A DNA stretch of 5,300 nt, taken from assembly GCA_021160085.1 (NCBI GenBank), contig JAGHDE010000145.1:1-5300 (forward strand), in the 5' to 3' direction. Position numbers and translations under genes: made by a program. Positions 1 to 5,300 of this stretch are shown here, piece by piece (position 1 is the first letter of the stretch; each line of letters begins with the position of its first letter). The stretch is from Pseudomonadota bacterium (GTDB taxonomy: Bacteria; Desulfobacterota; WTBG01; JAGOGO01). The notes below the pieces were generated by a model. That model had not been told where the DNA came from. It searched no databases and saw nothing but the letters and a program-made list of their open reading frames with translations.

Positions 1-811
1 CTCCACGATTGACTATAAAATTTGCATGTCGTTCAGAGACAACCGCTCCTCCAATCTGATAGCCCTTAAGTCCTAAATCGTCGATCAATTGAGCAGCATA
101 GAAACCAGGAGGATTCTTGAAAACTGAACCTGCACTGGGAAAATCCAGAGGTTGATTCTTTTTGCGTTTATTCAAAATTTCTTTTATTAACTCTCCAAGT
201 GCTTCCTGGTTACCCGGACTCAGTTCAAAGCGGGCTTCCATAATAATGGAATCCGGCGGCAAATTTAATTTTCGATAAGAAAATTGAAGCTCTTGCCGAC
301 CGATGTCTTTTATAGAACAATCAGGAGTAAGAATACCCACTGAAAAAACAACGTCTTTGATCTCACCTCCATAAGCACCGGCATTCATGACCAGGGCTCC
401 TCCTATCGATCCAGGAATTCCGCTGGAGAATTCCAATCCGCTCAGGCTATTCTGTAAAGCAAAGTCAAGGATGCGGGAAAGTCGCACTCCCGCCTGTGCT
501 TTCACATAAACCTTTCCTTCTCCCTCTTCCTCTAAACCCATAGTTTCGAAACCTGAGGAGAGTTTGATCACCACCCCTCTGAAACCACTGTCCCGGACCA
601 CGAGGTTAGTTCCTTCACCCAACACAAAAAAAGGAGTCTTTTCCTCTCGAATAAAATGTAAGAGCATTATCAAATCTTCCTGGTTTTCCGGGAAAGCAAT
701 AACGTCTGCAGGCCCACCCACCTTAAAAGAAACGAAATCTTTAAGGAAAGCATCATAAAGCAACCTTCCCCGGAAAAAACTCTCCAAACTTTGTTTTTGA
801 TCCTTCTCCAC
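1..811 (-). CDS. murB: UDP-N-acetylenolpyruvoylglucosamine reductase MurB, 3' end cut by window edge
   Basis: MurB is a cytoplasmic FAD enzyme that uses NADPH to reduce UDP-GlcNAc-enolpyruvate to UDP-MurNAc, the committed step of peptidoglycan precursor synthesis. The frame is open from a GTG at 811 to the left edge (270 residues seen), and about 30 C-terminal residues, including the expected catalytic Glu, lie outside. Visible motifs are FKVGGPAD (29-36), the FAD-binding GEGTNLVV (65-72), SGIPGSIGGA (130-139), SYR (178-180, Arg180 the expected active-site Arg), AGSVFKNP (227-234, Ser229 the expected proton donor) and the HANFIVN region (262-268). The general layout looks like the shorter type II form. 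The motif usually written YRxS reads YRKL here. The GTG was chosen because it begins 3 nt after the murC stop and gives a normal N-terminus; its ribosome binding site is weak (GGGG about 12 nt upstream), so coupling to murC translation is likely. An in-frame TTG at 787 is a less likely start. Confidence 0.96.
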   Translation of the reverse strand, partial: MEKDQKQSLESFFRGRLLYDAFLKDFVSFKVGGPADVIAFPENQEDLIMLLHFIREEKTPFFVLGEGTNLVVRDSGFRGVVIKLSSGFETMGLEEEGEGKVYVKAQAGVRLSRILDFALQNSLSGLEFSSGIPGSIGGALVMNAGAYGGEIKDVVFSVGILTPDCSIKDIGRQELQFSYRKLNLPPDSIIMEARFELSPGNQEALGELIKEILNKRKKNQPLDFPSAGSVFKNPPGFYAAQLIDDLGLKGYQIGGAVVSERHANFIVNRG

Positions 812-814
812 GAT

Positions 815-2191
815 TTACTTTTTCCCCAGTCTCTTTATAAGTGCTTCTCCAACCTTCCAGACATCTCCCGCCCCTAAGGTCAAAACAATGTCACCTGTCT
901 CAATGATATCGATAAGATGATTGACAATATCATCAGATTCGGAAAAGCATACAACTGACTTGTGACCGTGTTCTTTAATCCCCCGGAAAAGGGTGTCAGC
1001 GCTCACACCATCGATAGGCTCTTCTCCAGCCGGATAAATACTGGTAAGCACCAGGTGATCCGCTTGATAAAAAGCAGTGAGAAAATCATTAAACAGAATA
1101 TGAGTGCGGGTGAATCGATGAGGCTGAAACACTACTACTAACCTTCGGCCTTCCCATACTTGCTTAACAGTATTGAGCATGCATTTTACTTCCGTGGGAT
1201 GATGACCGTAATCATCAACAATGGTAATCCCACCGATTTCTCCCCGGATTTGGAAACGACGTTCAATCCCACTAAATTCTTTTAGTGCTTTTTTAATAGT
1301 CTTTACATCTAAATCAAGCTCGCGTGCCAGCACTACAGCAGCAAGGGCATTCTGCACATTGTGAATTCCCGGCAATCCTGCGGTAAATTCTCCCAGGTTT
1401 TCCCCATGATAAAAAATCTGAAACCGCGACTTCAAACCCGCGAAGGCCACCTCCCGGGCTTGATAATCCGCCTGAGTAGTTAAGCCATAGGTGATATGTC
1501 TCCTTTTAAGAAAAGGGATCAGGTTCTGAACCGCTACATCGTCTAAGCACAGAATATTAACTCCATAAAAGGGAACTTTATTGTTGAATTCTACAAAAGC
1601 TTCCTTAAGAGATATCAGATCAGTGTAATAATCCATATGGTCAGAATCGATATTGGTCACCACAGTAATGATAGGAGAAAGCTTTAAAAAAGATCCGTCA
1701 CTCTCATCAGCCTCGGCGATCATTAAATCACCTTTTCCTAACTTGGCACTGCTTCCATAGCTATTAAGCCTGCCCCCGATAATCACTGTGGGGTCAAGGC
1801 CCCCTGTTGCCAGCACCGTAGCTATCAATGAGGTGGTGGTTGTTTTACCGTGGGTTCCCGCAACTGCGATGCCGTATTTCATCCTCATCAATTCTGCAAG
1901 CATCTCTGCCCGAGGGATAATAGGAATCATCTTTTCCACCGCAGCCTTTAATTCTGGATTTTCTGAATTTATCGCTGATGAATAGACCACCACATCCGCC
2001 TTATCAACATGAGAGTAGTCATGTCCGTGATAAATCCGGGCTCCCAATGCTTGTAATCTCCGGGTAACATCGGTTTCTTTGATATCAGAACCGTTTACCT
2101 GGTGGCCAAGATTAAGAAGCACCTCAGCGATTCCGCTCATCCCGCTTCCGCCGATGCCTACCATATGTATATTAAGAGATTTGTTGTAAAT
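815..2191 (-). CDS. murC: UDP-N-acetylmuramate--L-alanine ligase MurC, probable ATT start
   Basis: MurC is the cytoplasmic ATP-dependent ligase that adds L-Ala to UDP-MurNAc, the first amino acid of the peptidoglycan stem peptide. With the start chosen here it has 458 residues, normal for the family. Motifs in order are the N-terminal UDP-binding loop GIGGSGMSG (12-20), the P-loop GTHGKTTTT (112-120, Lys116), EADESDGS (160-167), the central-domain NIDSDHMD (180-187), HNVQNALAA (277-285), DDYGHHPTEV (326-335), PHRFTRT (357-363) and the C-terminal LGAGDVW (439-445). DDYGHHPTE and PHRFTRT separate MurC from MurD, MurE and MurF. The start is unusual. The only ATG near the N-terminus (2164) would remove part of the first beta-strand and lies 33 nt from any Shine-Dalgarno sequence. 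TTG codons at 2236 and 2233 would overlap murG by about 40 nt, lack a good ribosome site and add an untypical leader. The ATT at 2191 sits ideally behind AAGGGAGGGG and gives the expected short N-terminus. The identity is certain; the exact start is inference. Confidence 0.97.
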   Translation of the reverse strand: MYNKSLNIHMVGIGGSGMSGIAEVLLNLGHQVNGSDIKETDVTRRLQALGARIYHGHDYSHVDKADVVVYSSAINSENPELKAAVEKMIPIIPRAEMLAELMRMKYGIAVAGTHGKTTTTSLIATVLATGGLDPTVIIGGRLNSYGSSAKLGKGDLMIAEADESDGSFLKLSPIITVVTNIDSDHMDYYTDLISLKEAFVEFNNKVPFYGVNILCLDDVAVQNLIPFLKRRHITYGLTTQADYQAREVAFAGLKSRFQIFYHGENLGEFTAGLPGIHNVQNALAAVVLARELDLDVKTIKKALKEFSGIERRFQIRGEIGGITIVDDYGHHPTEVKCMLNTVKQVWEGRRLVVVFQPHRFTRTHILFNDFLTAFYQADHLVLTSIYPAGEEPIDGVSADTLFRGIKEHGHKSVVCFSESDDIVNHLIDIIETGDIVLTLGAGDVWKVGEALIKRLGKK

Positions 2192-2192
2192 G

Positions 2193-3281
2193 TTATTCCC
2201 CTCCCTTCGTGCCAGAAGAACAATAATGGTCAACAATTATTTGTGCCGCTTCCGGCCGGCTCAGCTCCTGAGCCTTTATTCCCATTTTCTTTAGCTCCTG
2301 GGGGTGATTAATTAAATAAATAATAGTATTCCCTAAGTTCACTCCATTGTTCTCCTTGTTAAGAATAATTTGAGCTGCACCTTTGTCGGCTAAGCTTTTC
2401 GCATTAACCTCTTGATGGTTATAGGCCGCAAAAGGATACGGAATCAAAACTGAAGGTTTTCCATAAATTAATAACTCTGACAAAGTAAGGGCTCCTGCTC
2501 TGCTTATTACTAAGTCGGCATCTGAATAAACAGATGCCATTTCAGTTATGAAGGGTGATACTGTTGCCCGAAATTTCTGTTTTTCATATTCCTCTTTTAC
2601 CCAGGAAAAGTCCTGTAAACCGGTCTGGTGAATTATCTCCAGCTTGTTTTTAACAGGTAGCAGCGTATTGAGGGCTTCAATCATTGATTTATTAATGCTG
2701 TGCGCCCCCTGGCTTCCTCCAATGATAAACACGCAAAACCGGTTCCTATCCTTCCGGTGAAAAGAATGCCTGGTCAAGAATTTTTTCCGAACCGGATTTC
2801 CGGTTAGAAAGGTCTTGTGAAGGGGGAAAAATCGAGAGCTTTCTTCAAAGGCGATGAAAATCTTTTTTGCCAGTCTTGCCAAAATCCGATTGCTTAATCC
2901 GGGGATGCTGTTTTGTTCACAGATTGCGGTTTCAATACCCAGAAGGTAAGCAGCCAGAATTACCGGGCTCGATACATATCCTCCAGTTCCTAACACTAAA
3001 TCGGGTCTAAAAACGCGGATAATCATCATTGCTTGAAAGATTCCTATGAAGCACTGAACAGCTCCGCTGAATTTTTGAAACATCCCCTTTCCTAACATCC
3101 CGGCACTCGAGATAGTTTTCAACTCATATCCCATAGAAGGTATTATCCTTTGTTCGATCCCTTTTCTGGTTCCGACGAATATAATTCGATTATGAGGGCT
3201 TCGGTCCTGAAATTCCTCTGCCAGTGCAATTCCCGGAAAAAGATGTCCGCCGGTTCCTCCACCGGTAATCAAAATTCGCAT
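2193..3281 (-). CDS. murG: UDP-GlcNAc:undecaprenyl-pyrophosphoryl-MurNAc-pentapeptide GlcNAc transferase MurG
   Basis: MurG is the peripheral inner-membrane GT-B glycosyltransferase (family GT28) that moves GlcNAc from UDP-GlcNAc onto lipid I to make lipid II. The 362 residues match the usual length. The N-terminal Rossmann domain has GGGTGGH (7-13) and GTGGYVS (98-104), both glycine-rich loops of the acceptor and phosphate side, followed by EQNSIPG (122-128) and GNPVR (161-165). The C-terminal domain has GGSQGA (188-193), HQTG (218-221) and the UDP-GlcNAc-binding SRAGALTLSE (260-269), then NHQ (288-290). The ATG at 3281 lies 3 nt after the ftsW stop, with AAAGGTGA overlapping the ftsW end as ribosome site. 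The gene ends 1 nt before the proposed murC start. No missing motif or frameshift was seen. Confidence 0.98.
   Translation of the reverse strand: MRILITGGGTGGHLFPGIALAEEFQDRSPHNRIIFVGTRKGIEQRIIPSMGYELKTISSAGMLGKGMFQKFSGAVQCFIGIFQAMMIIRVFRPDLVLGTGGYVSSPVILAAYLLGIETAICEQNSIPGLSNRILARLAKKIFIAFEESSRFFPLHKTFLTGNPVRKKFLTRHSFHRKDRNRFCVFIIGGSQGAHSINKSMIEALNTLLPVKNKLEIIHQTGLQDFSWVKEEYEKQKFRATVSPFITEMASVYSDADLVISRAGALTLSELLIYGKPSVLIPYPFAAYNHQEVNAKSLADKGAAQIILNKENNGVNLGNTIIYLINHPQELKKMGIKAQELSRPEAAQIIVDHYCSSGTKGGE
2198..2207 (-). promoter_or_regulatory. Strong Shine-Dalgarno sequence of murC
   Basis: The minus strand reads AAGGGAGGGG, close to an ideal anti-16S match, inside the last codons of murG (Lys-Gly-Gly-Glu). 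The purine block ends 6 nt before the ATT at 2191 and its GGAGG core ends 8 nt before it, whereas it is about 33 nt from the first in-frame ATG. The murG stop TAA (2193-2195) lies between this site and the proposed start, so ribosomes finishing murG would stop on top of the murC initiation site. This site decides the murC start. Confidence 0.75.
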
Positions 3282-3284
3282 GCA

Positions 3285-4388
3285 TCACCTTTCGTCACGA
3301 CGTGACTGGGAAGAAATATTTAAAAGGATTCCCACCGCCACCAGATTCATGATAAGTGAAGTTCCTCCGTAGCTGATAAAGGGAAGAGTGGAACCTTTAG
3401 TAGGCAGCAATCCCATGACTACTCCCATATTTAACAAAGCTTGCATACCTATGAAAGATACCATTCCTAATGCCATAAAAGTCCCCAAAAGATCCCGGGC
3501 GCGAAAAGAAATTTTAATCCCGCAATAAATGATGATAAAAAAAAGAATAATAACGGTCATCACACCCAAGAGTCCTAATTCTTCTCCCACTACCGAAAAG
3601 ATAAAATCAGTATGAGCTTCGGGCAGATAAAAAAGCTTTTGCCGACCATTGCCCAATCCCTGTCCAAAAGGTCCTCCTGAACCAAAGGCAAGATAGGACT
3701 GAATAATATGAAAACCGGAATTGGCAGGGTCACTCCAGGGATCAATAAAAGCTGTAAGCCTTTTTAAGCGATAAGGGCTGTTCAAGATAAGAACACAACC
3801 TGCCGGAACAAGAAGGATCAAAGACAAAATAAGATGGAAAAGCCTTGCCCCGCCCACAAACATAAGAATAAAGAAAAAAAGCATGAAAAGAAATGCGGTC
3901 CCGAAATCCGGCTGGCAAAGAACCAATAGGGACATTAATCCGGTAATTATTAAGGGGGGAAGAAAGCCGGTAGAAAAATTTTTTATTCCTTCCTTTTTTT
4001 TAGAAAGAAAATAACTCAGGTAAATAATAAGTCCTAACTTGGCACATTCAGATGGCTGAATCGATAGCGAGCCTAACCGTATCCACCGCGTGGCGCCTCC
4101 CACAGAAACCCCGATTTCGGGTATGAATAAAATAGCCAAACCTGAAACAGAAAGAGCAAGAATGGGGTAAGCGAGTTTTGATAAATACTGGTATGGGAAT
4201 CGTGCCATTGCAATAAGCAGCAAAACTCCAAGAGCGGCAAAAAGAAGCTCTTTTTTCAGGAAATAATATTCATCGCTGTACAGTTTCAATGCAATGATTG
4301 AACTGGTGCTGTAGACCATAACAACACCAATGCTCAACAAAAACAGGCCTGAAAAAAGGAGAAGCGTATTAGTCATACTTTTAGTCAT
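3285..4388 (-). CDS. ftsW: FtsW, SEDS-family septal peptidoglycan glycosyltransferase
   Basis: FtsW is an integral inner-membrane SEDS protein that polymerises lipid II at the septum with its partner class B PBP (FtsI). The 367 residues show about ten hydrophobic segments, roughly 8-27, 46-63, 73-90, 112-129, 141-158, 162-179, 183-202, 263-291, 302-327 and 338-360. SEDS motifs are GGATRWIRLG (97-106) with QPSE (111-114), QPDFGTA (159-165), the large loop with PYRLKR (205-210) and LPEAHTDFIF (255-264), whose Asp261 matches the catalytic Asp of SEDS enzymes, and LPFISYGGTS (335-344). FtsW is favoured over RodA or SpoVE mainly by its position between murD and murG; motifs alone separate these paralogues less firmly. 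The ATG at 4388 has GGTG 7 nt upstream; a second in-frame ATG at 4376 follows, in a 12-nt near-duplicate of the start (ATGACTAA repeated). It is the only gene here not tightly joined to the preceding gene: 58 nt separate it from murD. Confidence 0.95.
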   Translation of the reverse strand: MTKSMTNTLLLFSGLFLLSIGVVMVYSTSSIIALKLYSDEYYFLKKELLFAALGVLLLIAMARFPYQYLSKLAYPILALSVSGLAILFIPEIGVSVGGATRWIRLGSLSIQPSECAKLGLIIYLSYFLSKKKEGIKNFSTGFLPPLIITGLMSLLVLCQPDFGTAFLFMLFFFILMFVGGARLFHLILSLILLVPAGCVLILNSPYRLKRLTAFIDPWSDPANSGFHIIQSYLAFGSGGPFGQGLGNGRQKLFYLPEAHTDFIFSVVGEELGLLGVMTVIILFFIIIYCGIKISFRARDLLGTFMALGMVSFIGMQALLNMGVVMGLLPTKGSTLPFISYGGTSLIMNLVAVGILLNISSQSRRDER

Positions 4389-4413
4389 AACAGCGCACCG
4401 ACAATCCTTATCA

Positions 4414-4437
4414 GGGTTCGGGGTTCAGGGATCGGGG
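4414..4437 (+). other. Potential G-quadruplex motif, plus strand (template strand of the operon)
   Basis: Four runs of G (GGG 4414-4416, GGGG 4420-4423, GGG 4428-4430, GGGG 4434-4437) are separated by loops of 3, 4 and 3 nt, fitting the common pattern of four runs of at least three G with loops of 1-7 nt. It lies on the template strand just upstream of ftsW. Folding is inferred from the pattern only. Confidence 0.6.
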
Positions 4438-4457
4438 TTTTAATCCCTAAATCCCTG
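4426..4457 (-). other. Hairpin-forming inverted repeat ahead of ftsW
   Basis: Plus-strand CAGGGAT (4426-4432) and ATCCCTG (4451-4457) are perfect reverse complements, giving a 7-bp stem. Inside the loop, GGG (4446-4448 region on the minus strand) can pair further with the facing C-run. In the mRNA this stem would mask the murD stop and compete with the G-quadruplex fold, since it uses the same G runs. No U-run follows on the mRNA side, so it does not look like an intrinsic terminator. Confidence 0.55.
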
Positions 4458-4469
4458 CTCCCTGGTCCC
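4445..4469 (-). other. Potential RNA G-quadruplex motif across the murD stop codon
   Basis: On the minus (mRNA) strand, four GGG runs (4469-4467, 4462-4460, 4455-4453, 4447-4445) are separated by loops of 4, 4 and 5 nt. The murD TAG stop (4449-4447) sits between the last two runs, and its G begins the fourth run. If folded in the mRNA it would lie under the terminating ribosome and 57 nt ahead of the ftsW ATG. Structure is inferred from sequence only. Confidence 0.55.
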
Positions 4470-5300
4470 TACGTTCTAAATCCTTACCCGCCAGCCTCCA
4501 GACTGCTTCTTTATAAGTTTTTCCCCGTTCCTCATAATTAGAAAACATGTCAAAACTGGCGCAACCGGGCGATAACAGAACCACATCCCCGGCCCGGGCT
4601 TTTTGAAAAGCAACCCGAACAGCTTCCTCCAAGTCTTCGACTAAGCGAGTAAAAGTAAGCGAATTGAAAAGGTGAAAAAATTTTTCTCGCGCTTCGCCAA
4701 GAAGTATAAGCATCCGGACCCTTCTTTTTATTTCCTTCTTGAGCGCCTCATAATTTCCACCTTTCTCCCGCCCACCAGCAATAAGAATAATATTGTCAGG
4801 AAAACTTTGAAGAGATTTCAATAATGAATCGATGTTGGTAGCTTTGGAATCATTATAAAAAGAGACCCCTTCAATTTTTTGAACATACTCCAAACGATGT
4901 TCCAATCCTCGGAACAGCTCAAGGCTCTCCTGTATTTTTTTTTGAGGACATCCACACAGTTCAGCTGCTCCGACAGCCGCTGCCATGTTCTCTTTATTAT
5001 GCATCCCCAATAGATTCACCCTGGAGAGGTCGTAGGCATGAGCTGAACCATTTTCTTGCTGGTAATATAAAAATTGCGAATTGGAATATATCCCTTTTCC
5101 CGAAAACATGTGGCGGCTAAAAGGCAAAACCTGAGCAGCAAGAGCAGAAATAACCGATTTACATTCATCATCATCGTGATTGATAATGGCAAAATTTCTT
5201 TTGCTCTGATTCATGAAGATTCTAAACTTAGTCTTACAGTAAGAGTTAAATGATGAATACCGGTCGAGATGGTCCTCGCTAATGTTGAGCAGAATTGCAA
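4447..5300 (-). CDS. murD: UDP-N-acetylmuramoyl-L-alanine--D-glutamate ligase MurD, 5' end cut by window edge
   Basis: MurD is the cytoplasmic ATP-dependent ligase that adds D-Glu to UDP-MurNAc-L-Ala. The frame is open to the right edge with no stop, and 283 C-terminal residues are seen; about 170 N-terminal residues with the UDP-binding domain and P-loop are outside. The first in-frame ATG (5214) is internal: conserved MurD sequence precedes it, namely LNISEDHLDRY (4-14) and TKFRIF (23-28), whose Lys24 matches the carbamylated active-site Lys. Further motifs are HNKENMAAA (100-108), GLEHRLE (131-137), YNDSKATN (148-155), GGREKGG (175-181) and LSPGCASFDMF (242-252). Residues from about 275 to the end (RRDQGAGI) are encoded by G-rich heptamer repeat DNA and look like an acquired tail after the natural end near RLAG. 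A run of nine A (4935-4943) in the Gln-Lys-Lys-Ile codons is a possible slippage spot but does not break the frame. Confidence 0.97.
   Translation of the reverse strand, partial: AILLNISEDHLDRYSSFNSYCKTKFRIFMNQSKRNFAIINHDDDECKSVISALAAQVLPFSRHMFSGKGIYSNSQFLYYQQENGSAHAYDLSRVNLLGMHNKENMAAAVGAAELCGCPQKKIQESLELFRGLEHRLEYVQKIEGVSFYNDSKATNIDSLLKSLQSFPDNIILIAGGREKGGNYEALKKEIKRRVRMLILLGEAREKFFHLFNSLTFTRLVEDLEEAVRVAFQKARAGDVVLLSPGCASFDMFSNYEERGKTYKEAVWRLAGKDLERRDQGAGI

Larger units (their letters stand above)
4412..4470. repeat. Inverted array of 7-nt G-rich units between murD and ftsW
   Basis: On the plus strand, 4412-4439 is four exact-length tandem heptamers: CAGGGTT, CGGGGTT, CAGGGAT, CGGGGTT. On the minus strand, 4470-4442 is another four: AGGGACC, AGGGAGC, AGGGATTT (one base longer), AGGGATT. 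The two arrays face each other with only 2 nt between them, so the whole is an imperfect inverted repeat. It fills most of the murD-ftsW gap and runs 24 bases into murD, supplying its last codons and TAG stop. Similar G-rich heptamer arrays occur between genes in various bacterial genomes as simple repeats of unknown function; whether this is one copy of a genome-wide family cannot be told from one window. Confidence 0.85.

Noticed and set aside
564..758. Plus-strand open frame of 64 codons opposite murB
   Set aside because: It lies fully antisense to well-conserved murB codons, resembles no known protein and its composition follows from the opposite strand.
1788..1985. Plus-strand open frame of 65 codons opposite murC
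   Set aside because: It is antisense to the MurC P-loop region and its translation is a mirror of those conserved codons; no independent support.
2162..2164. ATG at 2164 as the murC start
   Set aside because: It would begin the protein just two residues before the conserved glycine loop, losing most of the first beta-strand, and it is about 33 nt from the strong ribosome binding site.
2102..2311. Plus-strand open frame of 69 codons across the murC-murG junction
   Set aside because: It is antisense to the MurC N-terminus and the murG end, and the sequence there is explained by those genes and the murC ribosome site.
3993..4001. A_AAA_AAG slippery heptamer in ftsW, like the dnaX frameshift site
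   Set aside because: It encodes the three lysines of a cytoplasmic loop, FtsW is full-length in the normal frame, and I see no stimulatory stem or Shine-Dalgarno-like element that would make frameshifting useful.
4426..4457. Hairpin in the murD-ftsW gap as an intrinsic terminator
   Set aside because: No U-run follows the stem on the mRNA strand, and ending transcription inside this operon would cut off ftsW, murG, murC and murB.
4935..4943. Run of nine A in murD as a programmed slippage site or assembly error
   Set aside because: The reading frame is intact on both sides with conserved MurD motifs, so there is no sign of an indel or of an alternative product.

Overview
The window is a continuous piece of a bacterial division and cell wall (dcw) cluster, with every gene on the minus strand. 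In transcription order, right to left, it holds murD (5' end off the right edge), ftsW, murG, murC and murB (3' end off the left edge). All five were identified from family motifs read directly in the translations. Coding density is close to 100%, and no stretch without a gene is longer than about 60 bases. I see no tRNA, rRNA, CRISPR array, insertion sequence or horizontally acquired cargo.

Together the genes encode consecutive steps of peptidoglycan precursor synthesis and its use at the septum. MurB reduces UDP-GlcNAc-enolpyruvate to UDP-MurNAc, MurC adds L-Ala and MurD adds D-Glu. MurG converts lipid I to lipid II on the inner membrane face, and FtsW polymerises lipid II at the division site. 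Spacing is very tight: 3 nt from ftsW to murG, 1 nt from murG to murC (with the start proposed here) and 3 nt from murC to murB. This points to one polycistronic, translationally coupled mRNA. No promoter or terminator is visible, so both probably lie outside the window.

The organism is a Gram-negative-type bacterium of moderate GC content. The order murD-ftsW-murG-murC-murB, the 'SPGCASFD' form of the MurD motif, the MurC N-terminal region and the G-rich 7-nt intergenic repeats all remind me of Desulfobacterota (former Deltaproteobacteria). That placement is inference only and was not tested by any search.

This is a conserved housekeeping region and I do not see a new biological system. Two details deserve a second look. 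First, murC has no ATG, GTG or TTG in a sensible place, but an ATT codon lies 6 nt after a very strong Shine-Dalgarno sequence, 1 nt past the murG stop. Second, the only real gap, between murD and ftsW, is filled by an inverted array of 7-nt G-rich units. It carries four-run G-quadruplex motifs on both strands, can alternatively fold as a hairpin, and overlaps the last codons and the stop of murD.
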